Source: Martelella mediterranea (GTDB taxonomy: Bacteria; Pseudomonadota; Alphaproteobacteria; Rhizobiales; Rhizobiaceae). From it: a DNA stretch of 64,000 nt. Made by a program: the position numbers and the translations under genes. The DNA is taken from the NCBI RefSeq assembly GCF_004342225.1, contig NZ_SMAR01000003.1:124001-188000 (forward strand), given 5' to 3'. This document shows, piece by piece, positions 17,901 through 25,982 of the stretch; within the stretch, counting starts at the first letter, position 1; every line of letters starts with the position of its first letter. Below the pieces are notes generated by a model. That model was given only the letters and a program-made list of their open reading frames with translations. It was not told the origin of the DNA and ran no database searches.

Positions 17901-18048
17901 CCCGCGTTACCTTTGCCAGATAGATATTACCGCGCAGCTGCTTCTTGTGCTGCGATTCAAAATCGAACTCCTCTATCCGATTTCCACGTACGACAACGAC
18001 GCGCGTCTCTTCTTCGTGAGAGGCGTCGACAAGCATTTTATCTGCCAT
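14914..18048 (-). CDS. rne: Ribonuclease E (1044 aa)
   Basis: This is the main endoribonuclease of mRNA decay and rRNA/tRNA processing. The S1 domain starts LRGNIYLAKVTRVEPSLQAA (about residues 38-57) and is split by a roughly 190-residue acidic and basic insertion rich in Glu, Ala and Lys (about 95-285), as in other alphaproteobacteria. It resumes at YRIQEVIKRRQIILVQVAKE. The catalytic DNase I-like part has VAIDVNSGRSTREHSIEDTA and LRDLAGLVVIDFIDM with the Mg-binding Asp residues. The Zn-link is CPHCGGTGHV. The C-terminal third is low-complexity scaffold with Arg-rich patches, ending in the conserved WWQRRGFL. The leader is long, with a terminator-like hairpin. Confidence 0.96.
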   Translation of the reverse strand: MADKMLVDASHEEETRVVVVRGNRIEEFDFESQHKKQLRGNIYLAKVTRVEPSLQAAFVDYGGNRHGFLAFSEIHPDYYQIPLADREALMRELSGEDDDAQSAETSETSESNGDDSKPKPRTRRGRAKSRAKKETVEAADENATQLEEQSDGPEEAAVKAEAEETASEAPAEEETKPARKPRARRRKKADPEAEANKAGAAEADESDAKTKAGEDGEAPGDEDQNGPSHMEAKVDSDTISEDIDSDDEDDVESVGAEDAMEEVPESAHRRMRKQYRIQEVIKRRQIILVQVAKEERGNKGAALTTYLSLAGRYSVLMPNTARGGGISRKITNPADRKRLKEVAKGLDVPQGMGVILRTAGANRTKAEVKRDFEYLMRLWENVRTKTLTSTAPCLVYEEGSLIKRSIRDLYNRDIDEIIVSGDEGYREAKDFMKMLMPSHAKVVQRYRDPHPIFSRSGIEAQLDRMLQPQVTLKSGGYLIINQTEALVAIDVNSGRSTREHSIEDTALQTNLEAAEEVARQLRLRDLAGLVVIDFIDMEEKRNNRAVEKKLKECLKNDRARIQVGRISHFGLLEMSRQRIRASVLESTTQTCPHCGGTGHVLSQSSVALHVLRSVEEYLLKNTTHNIRVRTSPETALYVLNQKRSSIVDYENRFGVDITIEADNTLESVHLEIDRCEPVENPVKIESLFDFRDEPEEIDITPVETETDSSNDDDQSSPSGDEGGKSRRKRRKRRRGNRNNQNGNGDGNQNQSSENNDGDDESNDDQAASAENGDGQQDDQPRRKRRRGKRGGRRNKNDSNGQQQEDTPAQNNDETGSENAPSTPVVASDTEKTTESAAESNVSESIKEDTATSEEKSETEATVTAQGQETAPEPTEKPKRRRRKPAATKVKEYASADEASTQPPAEVTSEDEAMAEIEGRKPRRRTRKAKPAETEAPTAEAPEQKQEPVAPETETTAATGFSEPDQVQTEAPVSESNADSENVSVAAETTADQDASVETDDNQARANRASNVTSSEPVVTSNGNGDEDDRPAKPKRGWWQRRGFL

Positions 18049-18196
18049 TTAAGAAAAGCTCCTCGGCGCGGCCGCTCGCCTGTTCCCGGGCTTGTCAAAG
18101 CTTTTCGAGGGGAATGGTCACGCGTGCTGGCGCCGAATAATAAGGTGTTCGCCTGGCGAAACGAGATCTGCGCGCCGACCAGCCGTACAAAAACAG

Positions 18197-18213
18197 CGCC
18201 GCTTTTTGCGGCG
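18197..18213 (-). promoter_or_regulatory. Terminator-like hairpin in the rne leader
   Basis: CGCCGC (18197-18202) and GCGGCG (18208-18213) are separated by five Ts. On the minus strand this reads as a 6-bp GC stem with an A5 loop, followed three bases later by TTTTTG. It lies about 150 nt upstream of the rne start codon, so it could act as an attenuator in the rne leader. Confidence 0.45.
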
Positions 18214-18562
18214 GAAACTGACGGGGTGAACTGACGCTTCGTCTTCATCTGAGACCAGTCGAAATCAATGTTGCCTTACCTCCCTTTTATCAAGGAGGCG
18301 ATGAATGCGCACCTGAGTTTGAGCGTCTCAGGAGCGTTAATTCTTTTGCTGCACAGCCGTTTGTTAAGACATATGTCAGCAAAGATATGCTGTCCGGTGG
18401 TGGAATGACGGCGGACGATCGACCGCTCTTTGTGGCGCGAATCAGTTTAGATTCCGGCTGCCGGAGCTTGGACCTGTCCCGTCTCAAATCTCCACCTGTC
18501 AGGCATTAGTATGTTTTCCGGGCAACAATAGCAAGAAAAAAGCCGATGAACTGCTGCATTTG

Positions 18563-18589
18563 GTCACATATGTTGTGACGTTAACGTCA
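18563..18589. promoter_or_regulatory. Two interlocked palindromes, possible regulator site
   Basis: GTCACA (18563-18568) and TGTGAC (18574-18579) form one perfect inverted repeat with a 5-bp gap. TGACGTTAACGTCA (18576-18589) is a perfect 14-bp palindrome that shares TGAC with the first. It lies between divergent rne and the amidase gene, about 200 bp from the latter's start. The binding protein is unknown. Confidence 0.5.
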
Positions 18590-18784
18590 ATCAGTGTGGA
18601 ATGTGGCAAGTGGCCGGAAAATCGCCGTTTTTTCCGTTGAGGGCTAAGAGGTCAATGCTTCCCTTTTTTTAGAGGCCCTGATGATGATCAATTTGATATA
18701 AACTGATAGGTTGTAAGTATGGGGCGGTGTTGACAATACATTGCTGCTTGCTGACACAGGCGCTATCAACACTTCGGGCAATTT

Positions 18785-20020
18785 ATGAGCGGAGATCCTT
18801 TGGCGCGTTTCCTGATTTTTCTGCTGGTTCTTTTCGTTCCGTTGTCCGCTTTCGGCAGTCAGTCCGATGCTGCGGACGCTTCGCCTCTGATTGCTTATAA
18901 CGGGCTTCTGGTGGGGGATGACGCCCGTGCCAGACTGGTGATTGATTTCGATAGAAAGCCCGCATTTAACTATCACTACATGTCCAATCCGGCGCGTCTC
19001 ATCCTGACGCTGCCATCGACATCATTCAGCTTCTCTGCTGACTCCGTTGAACCGCGCGGGATGATTTCGGATATCCGCTATGGAACCACCGGTCCGGGAC
19101 AATCTCGTGTCATCCTGACAGCAACGCAACCGTTTCAGCTTACCCTGGCCGAGACACGCGAAAACGAGGCGGGAGGGGCGCGGCTCGTCATAGATCTGGC
19201 CATGACAGACGCGGCGCGGTTTCAGAAACTGATCGCAGATCAAGCGCCTCTGCGCGATGATCAGGCGATTGCGCTTTCTTCAAAGACCATCAGTAATCCG
19301 GCAGACGCGGATGTCGAGAAAGATGGGTTTCTGGTTGCCGTCGATGCCGGCCATGGCGGTATTGATACCGGTGCCATCGGAGAAGATTCGAAGACGCTGG
19401 AAAAGGATATCACGCTCGAGTTTGCCCGCACCTTCGCCAAAAAGCTGGAAGAGCAACCCGGCCTTGATGCCTATCTGACGCGTGATTCGGATGTCTATCT
19501 GTCCCTCTCTCAGCGCGTAGAGCTTGCCCGTCAGCATGACGCTGACCTTTTTATATCGCTTCATGCCGATTCACTGAGCCAGCCGGATATTTCAGGCGCA
19601 ACAGTTTATACCCTGTCTGACAAAGCGTCCGACCGGCTTGCAGCAGCACTGGCGCGACGGGAAAACCTCTCCAATAAAATCGCTGGTCTGGAAACCGCGA
19701 CCGAACCAGAAGAGGTCACCGATATACTGCTCGACCTGACCCGCAGGGAAACGCAAAGCTTTTCGATCAATCTTGCCGACAGGGTGGTCGAATCGTTCAA
19801 GGGACAGATCGGCCTGATCAATAATCCTCACCGCTATGCCGGCTTTATGGTGTTGCGCGCACCGGATATTCCCTCAATTCTTCTTGAGATCGGGTTTCTT
19901 TCCAATCCGCAGGATGAGGCGCGTATGCAGGATCCTGCCTGGCGCGACAAGCTGATTGAAAGGCTTGTCGATGCCGTAAAAGCATATCACAAGCCGACAA
20001 TAGCGGATGCCGGGGAGTGA
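18785..20020 (+). CDS. N-acetylmuramoyl-L-alanine amidase, AmiC/AmiA family (411 aa)
   Basis: This is a periplasmic zinc amidase that cuts the stem peptide from MurNAc, mainly at the division site. It has an N-terminal signal peptide (about residues 1-24, hydrophobic FLIFLLVLFVPLSAFGS), an AMIN targeting domain (about 35-135, with RLVIDFDRKPAFNYHYM), and the Amidase_3 domain (about 178-405). Zn ligands and the catalytic Glu are visible as DAGHGGIDTGAIG, LEKDITLEFA, FISLHADS and ILLEIGFLSN. In enteric bacteria such enzymes need an EnvC/NlpD-type activator. mrcA follows after 165 nt, so a cell-wall pair is formed. Confidence 0.94.
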   Translation: MSGDPLARFLIFLLVLFVPLSAFGSQSDAADASPLIAYNGLLVGDDARARLVIDFDRKPAFNYHYMSNPARLILTLPSTSFSFSADSVEPRGMISDIRYGTTGPGQSRVILTATQPFQLTLAETRENEAGGARLVIDLAMTDAARFQKLIADQAPLRDDQAIALSSKTISNPADADVEKDGFLVAVDAGHGGIDTGAIGEDSKTLEKDITLEFARTFAKKLEEQPGLDAYLTRDSDVYLSLSQRVELARQHDADLFISLHADSLSQPDISGATVYTLSDKASDRLAAALARRENLSNKIAGLETATEPEEVTDILLDLTRRETQSFSINLADRVVESFKGQIGLINNPHRYAGFMVLRAPDIPSILLEIGFLSNPQDEARMQDPAWRDKLIERLVDAVKAYHKPTIADAGE

Positions 20021-20185
20021 ACTTCAGATGATGCTGAAAACACCATGGTCGCAAAATGCGCACATTCATCGTAAAATGGTGAAATGAGAGTTTCTTTCGA
20101 GAGCGGCGAGGGTTATCCCGGTGTCAATCGATAATTCGCACTGCTCTTTCATCGGGGCGGGAAGCACGCGTCGAAAATTGAAGAC

Positions 20186-22666
20186 GTGAAAAATCAAGGT
20201 TCAATCAACGTGAGCGTCATAAAATTCATTGGTTATCTTTTCGGCCTGGCCTGTGTTCTGTTTCTGGTCGTCGCCATCGGTGTTGCAGTTTACCTGAACA
20301 ACGTGGCGAAGGATTTGCCGGATTATGAGGTGCTGGCGCAATATACGCCGCCTGTGACAACCCGCATGTACGCATCTGACGGCGAGCTGATGGCGCAATA
20401 CGCCCATGAGCGTCGCCTGTTCCTGCCGATCGATGCCATCCCGATGCGCGTTCGCGGTGCGTTTCTTTCCGCTGAGGACAAGAATTTCTATACCCACCCC
20501 GGTATCGACGTCGTTGGTCTGACGCGTGCTGTGCTCACCAATGTCAAGAATATCGGAACAGGCCGTCGGCCCGTGGGCGCTTCGACGATCACACAACAGG
20601 TGGCAAAGAACTTCCTGCTGAGCTCGGACCAGACCATTGAGCGTAAGGTCAAGGAAGCAATTCTTTCCTTCCGTATCGAGCGTGCGTATTCCAAGGATAC
20701 CATCCTCGAACTTTATCTCAACGAAGTTTACTTCGGTCTGAACGCATACGGTATTGCCGATGCCGCTCTGACCTATTTTGACAAACCCGTTTCAGATCTG
20801 AGTGTTGCTGAAAGTGCCTATCTTGCGGCTGTGTTGAAAGGCCCGGCCAACTATGATCCGTGGCGTCACCCGAAAGCCGCGCTTGAACGCCGCAACTGGG
20901 TTATCGACCGCATGGCGGAGAATGGTTACATCACGCAGGACGAAGCCGATCTGGCCAAGGCCGAGCCGCTGGGTGCGGTTACCACGCACCAGAATCAGCC
21001 CGTTGCCGGTGATGAATACTTTGCCGAGGCGGTGCGGCGCGAACTTCTCGATAAATATGGTGAGGAGATGCTGTATGAAGGCGGACTTTCCGTCAGAACA
21101 TCGCTTGACCCGGACATTCAGGCTGACGCCCAGAAGGCTTTGCGTGATGGTCTGATCAAATATGATGAGGCTGCGGGGTTCCGCGGACCGATCAATCAGA
21201 TCGATATCAGCGGTGACTGGGGTATCCCGCTTTCAAAAGTCAGCACGCTCTGGGATGTGCCGGACTGGCAGGTTGCTGTGGTGCTCGGTGTAAGTGCTGA
21301 TGGCGTCGAAATCGGTTTGCGCCCTCAGATCGAAGCTGGTGGCAAGGTTGCGTCCGAGCGCGACACCGGCTTCATTTCTGCCGATAATATGAAATGGGCC
21401 TATCGTTTTCAGGAACGTGGCAAGAAGAACGCTTCCAGTCCGGAAGGCGTGCTGAAACCGGGCGACGTCGTTTATGCGGAGGCTACGGGCGAGGGTGATA
21501 ATTACCGGCTTCGTCAGGTGCCTAAGGTTCAGGGCGGTTTGGTCGCCATGGACCCGCAGACCGGCCGCGTTGTCGCCATGGTCGGTGGCTTTGCTTTTTC
21601 TCAGAGCCAGTTCAACCGCGCCACACAGGCCATGCGTCAGCCTGGGTCCTCTTTCAAGCCTTTCGTTTACGCGGCAGCGCTGGATAACGGTTATACGCCG
21701 GCCTCTGTGGTCATGGATGCTCCGATCGAGATTCAGTCCGGCGGAGAGCTCTGGAAACCGCAAAACTATGGTGGCAGTTTCTCTGGTCCGCAAACACTCA
21801 GGACAGGTATTGAAAAGTCGAAAAACCTTATGACTGTGCGTCTGGCGAACGATCTTGGTATGGATGTTGTTGCCGATTACGCCAATAATTTTGGAATTTA
21901 TGACAATATGGACCCGGTTCTTGCTATGGCGCTCGGCTCGGGTGAAACCAGTGTGATGCGGATGGTTTCGGCTTATGCCGTAATTGCCAATGGCGGCAAG
22001 CAGGTTAACCCGACGCTGATCGACCGGATCCAAAATCGATACGGCGAGACTATTTTCAAGCATGAAGACCGTATTTGCGAGAATTGTAACGCCGAAGATT
22101 GGCAGGGTCAGCCCGAGCCAATCCTGATCGATACGCGCAAACAGGTTCTTGATCCGATGACCGCCTATCAGGTCACGTCGATGATGGAAGGTGTTGTCCA
22201 GCGCGGTACTGCGGCACGTGCGGTCAATCTGGATCGTCCGGTTGCCGGTAAAACCGGCACGACCAATGATGAGAAGGATGCCTGGTTCGTGGGCTTCACC
22301 CCCAACCTTGTGGCAGGTCTTTATGTCGGTTTCGATCAGCCGGCCACGCTTGGTCGTCACGGGACGGGCGGCGGGCTTGCTGCGCCGATCTTCAATGAAT
22401 TCATGCAGGATGCCCTCAAAAATATCCCGAAAGAGAATTTCATCGAGCCTGAAGGCATGATGGATATTGCGGTGAACCGCAGCACCGGCATGCGCGCGAC
22501 AGGGTCCGGACCGAATGTCATTGTTGAAGCCTTCAAGCCGGGATCGGGTCCTGCCGAAGCACTGGATATCATTGATATGCCCGGATACGTGCCTCCGGCG
22601 CAGATCCTGAAAGATTCCAATCAGGCCAACAAGGCAATTTCGACAGGTTCGAGCGGTCTTTACTAA
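20186..22666 (+). CDS. mrcA: Penicillin-binding protein 1A, class A (826 aa)
   Basis: This is a bifunctional peptidoglycan synthase of the inner membrane. A single N-terminal anchor spans about residues 12-36. The glycosyltransferase domain has the signature AEDKNFYTHPGIDVVGLTRA, STITQQVAKNFLLS and YLNEVYFGLNAYGI. An OB-like insert lies near 290-420. The transpeptidase shows SSFKPFVYAAAL (SxxK), SKNLMTVRL (SxN class) and KTGTTNDEKDAWFVGF (KTG). The length fits PBP1a. Start: GTG at 20186 is used; the in-frame GTG at 20210 (MSVIKFIGY) lies closer to homologue starts and has AAGG upstream, so it is a real alternative. Confidence 0.95.
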   Translation: MKNQGSINVSVIKFIGYLFGLACVLFLVVAIGVAVYLNNVAKDLPDYEVLAQYTPPVTTRMYASDGELMAQYAHERRLFLPIDAIPMRVRGAFLSAEDKNFYTHPGIDVVGLTRAVLTNVKNIGTGRRPVGASTITQQVAKNFLLSSDQTIERKVKEAILSFRIERAYSKDTILELYLNEVYFGLNAYGIADAALTYFDKPVSDLSVAESAYLAAVLKGPANYDPWRHPKAALERRNWVIDRMAENGYITQDEADLAKAEPLGAVTTHQNQPVAGDEYFAEAVRRELLDKYGEEMLYEGGLSVRTSLDPDIQADAQKALRDGLIKYDEAAGFRGPINQIDISGDWGIPLSKVSTLWDVPDWQVAVVLGVSADGVEIGLRPQIEAGGKVASERDTGFISADNMKWAYRFQERGKKNASSPEGVLKPGDVVYAEATGEGDNYRLRQVPKVQGGLVAMDPQTGRVVAMVGGFAFSQSQFNRATQAMRQPGSSFKPFVYAAALDNGYTPASVVMDAPIEIQSGGELWKPQNYGGSFSGPQTLRTGIEKSKNLMTVRLANDLGMDVVADYANNFGIYDNMDPVLAMALGSGETSVMRMVSAYAVIANGGKQVNPTLIDRIQNRYGETIFKHEDRICENCNAEDWQGQPEPILIDTRKQVLDPMTAYQVTSMMEGVVQRGTAARAVNLDRPVAGKTGTTNDEKDAWFVGFTPNLVAGLYVGFDQPATLGRHGTGGGLAAPIFNEFMQDALKNIPKENFIEPEGMMDIAVNRSTGMRATGSGPNVIVEAFKPGSGPAEALDIIDMPGYVPPAQILKDSNQANKAISTGSSGLY

Positions 22667-22773
22667 GCTTCATTGGCATAACACCATTCGGGCAGGCGGG
22701 GTTTACATCGCGTCCGCCCGCGCTTATTCACCGGCAGCAACGTTCAACACATTTTCAAGAAGAACAGAGAACC

Positions 22774-23905
22774 ATGCGAGCGGAAATCGAAGGTATTGTC
22801 GATGAAACCAAGCAGGCCGTAAGCCTGCTGAGGAGGCATCTTTGACTGGGATCAGGCAATCAAACGGCTGGATTGGCTGAATAATAAAGCAGAAGATCCC
22901 GACATCTGGAATGACGCCAGCGAGGCTCAGAAGCTGATGCGCGAGCGGCAGCTTCTTGAAGACGGTATTTCTGCCGTTCGCCGTATCGAGACAGAACTTT
23001 CCGATAATATTGAACTCATTGAGATGGGTGAAGAGGAAGGTGATGCCGAGGTGGTGGCCGACGCTGAAGGCAGTCTGCGCAAGCTTCTGGAAGAAGCAAA
23101 CCGGCAGCAGGTCGAAGCGATGCTTTCCGGTGAAGCGGATTCCAACGATACTTACCTTGAAGTCCATTCCGGCGCTGGCGGCACTGAAAGCCAGGACTGG
23201 GCCAATATGCTCCTTCGGATGTATATTCGCTGGGCAGAACGGCAGGGCTACAAGGTCGACGTCATGGAAGTGCATGATGGCGAAGAAGCGGGCATCAAAT
23301 CAGCGACCATCCTTGTTAAAGGCCACAATGCTTATGGATGGCTGAAGACAGAATCCGGCGTCCATCGCCTTGTGCGGATTTCACCCTACGACAGTAATGC
23401 GCGTCGCCACACCTCGTTTTCGTCTGTCTGGGTTTATCCGGTGATCGACGATTCCATTGACATCGACGTCAATGAAAGCGACTGCCGGATCGATACCTAT
23501 CGGGCGTCCGGTGCGGGTGGCCAGCACGTTAATACGACTGACTCCGCTGTTCGCATTACCCATATTCCAACCGGTATAGTCGTGCAGTGCCAGCAGGAGC
23601 GTTCACAGCACAAGAACCGTGCAAAAGCATGGGACATGCTGCGTGCCCGGCTTTATGAGGCCGAACTGCAGAAACGTGAAGAAGCCGCCAATCAGGAAGC
23701 TGCGTCGAAGACGGAGATCGGCTGGGGGCATCAGATCCGGTCTTATGTTCTGCAGCCTTATCAACTGGTCAAAGACCTGAGGACGGGCGTTGAAAGTACA
23801 TCTCCGTCCGATGTTCTCGATGGCGCAGTCAGCCCGTTCATGGAAGCCGCTCTTGCGCATCGCATCGACGGCTCTGCGGGCAGCGAAGTCGATGACATCG
23901 ATTAA
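22774..23905 (+). CDS. prfB: Peptide chain release factor 2, with programmed +1 frameshift (376 aa)
   Basis: RF2 ends translation at UGA and UAA. The gene is read in two parts: 22774-22842 (23 codons, [20 protein letters not shown] then RHL), then a +1 shift at CTT-TGA-C, continuing 22844-23905 ([18 protein letters not shown]). An AGGAGG at 22831-22836 sits just upstream of the slip site, as in E. coli. The GGQ catalytic motif is in [20 protein letters not shown], and the stop-codon reading loop is [14 protein letters not shown] (SPY where E. coli has SPF). A caller that ignores the shift would start the gene at 22937. A strong terminator follows. Confidence 0.96.
22831..22846 (+). promoter_or_regulatory. 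prfB programmed frameshift site
   Basis: AGGAGG (22831-22836), three bases, CTT (22840-22842), in-frame TGA (22843-22845) and C. The internal Shine-Dalgarno-like element and slow UGA make the ribosome slip +1 when RF2 is scarce, so RF2 controls its own level. The layout matches the E. coli element except for one base in the SD-like run. Confidence 0.93.
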
Positions 23906-23937
23906 GCCGCAGGGCATCTTGAAGTACAAAGAATAGT

Positions 23938-23972
23938 AAAAGGCCGCGTTCCTGATCAGGAACGCGGCCTTT
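23938..23972. terminator. Bidirectional terminator between prfB and the lytic transglycosylase gene
   Basis: A perfect inverted repeat has arms AAAGGCCGCGTTCCT and AGGAACGCGGCCTTT, with GATC at the centre. A and T runs on its two sides allow termination in both directions, and it lies between convergent genes. Confidence 0.92.
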
Positions 23973-23999
23973 GTAATCGGTGAACTGTTCGCCTTTATC

Positions 24000-25193
24000 T
24001 TACATCAGGGCCTGAAGCAGCGGCAGGGTTGGCCAGCCATCAGCCGGCATGCCAAGCCGGTTCTGCTCTTCGCGAACGGCATTGCGGGTGCCTGCGCCGA
24101 GAATGCCGTCGATATCGCCGACATCGTAACCCTTATTGGCAAGGATACGCTGCAGGCGCTTCATCTGGCTGTCGGAGAGGCCTGTTTCCGGGTTGCCGGC
24201 GCGATAGGGCGGGGCACCTTCAAAACGCGTGGCAAAGTAAGCCACTGAAGTGGTGTAAATGAAAGACTGGTTCCATTTCAGATACACATCGAAATTCGGA
24301 TAGGCGAGGAATGCTGGACCAAAGCGCCCCTGCGGCATCAGTAAAGCTGCTGGAAGATTGGAATAACGGGTATTGCCATCGCGGGGCTGAACGCCAAGCC
24401 GGAACCACTGGCCAGCTGTCATGCCACCGTCAAAGCCGGTTTTCATCCAAGGCAGGTCCTGCGGAATGACAACTTCCTGGATCCAGGGTTCATTCGGGCG
24501 CCAGCCGAGGCTGCGAATGAAGTTCGCGGCTGTCAAAAGCGCATCCGGCGCGCTCTTCTTGACGCGAACATGTCCGTCGCCGTCACCATCAACGCCAAAA
24601 CGGATGATATCTTCCGGCAGCATCTGCACCTGCCCAAGTTCGCCGGCCCATGCGCCGGTCTCACTGTTGGGATCGAAGTCGCCGTGCTGGGTCATTTCGA
24701 TGAGTGCGATCAGCTGAGGACGGAAGATTTCAGGCCGGCGGCAATCATGCGCGAGGGTCACAAGGGCGTTGCGCGTGTTGAAGTTGCCCTGAACCGCGCC
24801 GAAATCGGTTTCCATGGCCCAGAATGCAGTCAAAACACCGGCCGGAACGCCATACTGGGATTTTGCACGGTTGAATGTGCTGGCGTATTGCTGGATTTTC
24901 TTGGCGCCGATCTGAAGGCGGGAATTGCTGGCGGTGCGCTGCGAAAACTCAAGGAAGGTCTGCTTGAAGACGCCCTGCGCACGGTCCATTTTCAGAACCT
25001 GATTGCTGATCGAAGCGCCCGCCAGAACAGCGTCTGCTGCGCTCGGTGAAAGGCCTTTCTGAACGGCTTCGCGTTTCACCCCGTTCAGAAAATCAGAAAG
25101 CGGACCGCCGCATTGCTGCGCAAGCGCGGGTCCAGCTGCGAGCGTTGAGATTCCGGCGGCGACAATGGCCGCACGGATAGTCCTGGAAAACAT
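24000..25193 (-). CDS. Lytic murein transglycosylase, MltB family (397 aa)
   Basis: This periplasmic enzyme cuts the MurNAc-GlcNAc bond to give 1,6-anhydro ends. The start is set at 25193, where GAGGAG lies 6 nt upstream, which gives a clear signal peptide (MFSRTIRAAIVAAGISTLAA then GPALA-QQ). The catalytic Glu is in AFWAMETDFGAVQG (about residues 117-130), and EIGQVQ-like GELGQVQMLPEDIIRFGVDG and SLGWRPNEPW match the MltB fold. A C-terminal peptidoglycan-binding domain (about 340-395, LQRILANKGYDVGDIDGILG) completes it. No lipobox is present, so it is likely soluble. It converges on prfB. Confidence 0.92.
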   Translation of the reverse strand: MFSRTIRAAIVAAGISTLAAGPALAQQCGGPLSDFLNGVKREAVQKGLSPSAADAVLAGASISNQVLKMDRAQGVFKQTFLEFSQRTASNSRLQIGAKKIQQYASTFNRAKSQYGVPAGVLTAFWAMETDFGAVQGNFNTRNALVTLAHDCRRPEIFRPQLIALIEMTQHGDFDPNSETGAWAGELGQVQMLPEDIIRFGVDGDGDGHVRVKKSAPDALLTAANFIRSLGWRPNEPWIQEVVIPQDLPWMKTGFDGGMTAGQWFRLGVQPRDGNTRYSNLPAALLMPQGRFGPAFLAYPNFDVYLKWNQSFIYTTSVAYFATRFEGAPPYRAGNPETGLSDSQMKRLQRILANKGYDVGDIDGILGAGTRNAVREEQNRLGMPADGWPTLPLLQALM

Positions 25194-25317
25194 AGGCGTC
25201 TCCTCAAAAGCTTGTGCCTGTTCGACAGAGTATATCATTCACAACCAGACTAGCCCGATCCACCTAAGCTTTCATTAAAATCGTTTTTGATCGTCGATGG
25301 GGACCGTGGCGAAGCGT

Positions 25318-25977
25318 TTATTGTCGCTCAATGACTGCCAACGATGCATAACCACGACCGACAGACGTGAATGTCAGCCGGGCACCGGCTGCGGCTGCCT
25401 GCATTTCCAGAACCTGCCTGAAGTCAGGGCGCGGTGTGACGTGGAACTTTGCGAGCCACTGGTTCAGGCCAGCTTTGAACCAGCCTGGAAGCCCCTCTTG
25501 CTGACCGAAGTCGACGATGTGGAGAGAACCACCGGGAGCAAGCGCTTTTATTGCATTTTCTGAGGCTTTTTCCCATTCCGGGATCATGGAAACCGCATAA
25601 GAGATCATGATCCGATCAAAGCCATCGACTGCAAACGCGTCAGGTCTGAATGTGCAGGCATCGGCTGTGCGCAGCATGGGGCGGGCAGTGCAATGCTGAA
25701 AGGTTCTGCGTGCGCTGATGAGCATTTCAGACGATATGTCAAAGCCGTAAAGCCGTGCCTGGGGATAGAGCGCGGAAGCCTTCTTCAGGTTCCTGGCTGT
25801 GCCGCAGGCGACTTCAAGCAGGGATCCGCCTTCAGGCGGGTTAAGACCAGCAATCATCCGGTCACGTCCAAAGAGGTAGTATTTCCGGGTCAGATCATAA
25901 ATGTGCCGTTGGTAGCGGTACATTGCATCCATGGCGATGGCATGCTGCCCGCCGTCAGGTGTTGCCGGTTCGCTCAT
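25318..25977 (-). CDS. btaB: SAM-dependent N-methyltransferase BtaB, betaine lipid synthesis (219 aa)
   Basis: A class I methyltransferase. The SAM-binding motif I is GGSLLEVACGTARNLKKASA (about residues 51-70), with RLYGFDISSEMLISARR next and GGSLHIVDFGQQEGLPGWFK later. YRYQRHIYDLTRKYYLFGRD near the N-terminus is typical of BtaB. The enzyme adds three methyl groups to diacylglyceryl-homoserine, giving the phosphorus-free lipid DGTS. The assignment leans on the adjacent btaA, 5 nt upstream in the same operon. Confidence 0.88.
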   Translation of the reverse strand: MSEPATPDGGQHAIAMDAMYRYQRHIYDLTRKYYLFGRDRMIAGLNPPEGGSLLEVACGTARNLKKASALYPQARLYGFDISSEMLISARRTFQHCTARPMLRTADACTFRPDAFAVDGFDRIMISYAVSMIPEWEKASENAIKALAPGGSLHIVDFGQQEGLPGWFKAGLNQWLAKFHVTPRPDFRQVLEMQAAAAGARLTFTSVGRGYASLAVIERQ

Positions 25978-25982
25978 GGGCC

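Larger units (their letters stand above)
18049..18784. other. Divergent intergenic region between rne and the amidase gene
   Basis: These 736 nt hold the rne leader on the minus strand and the upstream region of the amidase gene on the plus strand. A long leader is expected, since rne is autoregulated through its 5' UTR in enterobacteria. Visible structure includes a CGCCGC/GCGGCG hairpin (18197-18213) and two interlocked palindromes (18563-18589). No credible ORF was found; the open frames here are rich in Arg/Ser and lack start signals. Confidence 0.6.

Noticed and set aside
16699-18234. 511-codon plus-strand open frame opposite rne
   Set aside because: It is the mirror of a GC- and Glu/Ala-biased coding region, has no family blocks, and rne on the other strand is certain.
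21233-22360. 375-codon minus-strand open frame inside mrcA
   Set aside because: Antisense shadow of the transpeptidase domain; no start signal or family match.
22681-22773. Possible terminator after mrcA (GGCGG/CCGCC)
   Set aside because: Stem is short with a large loop and no T-run.
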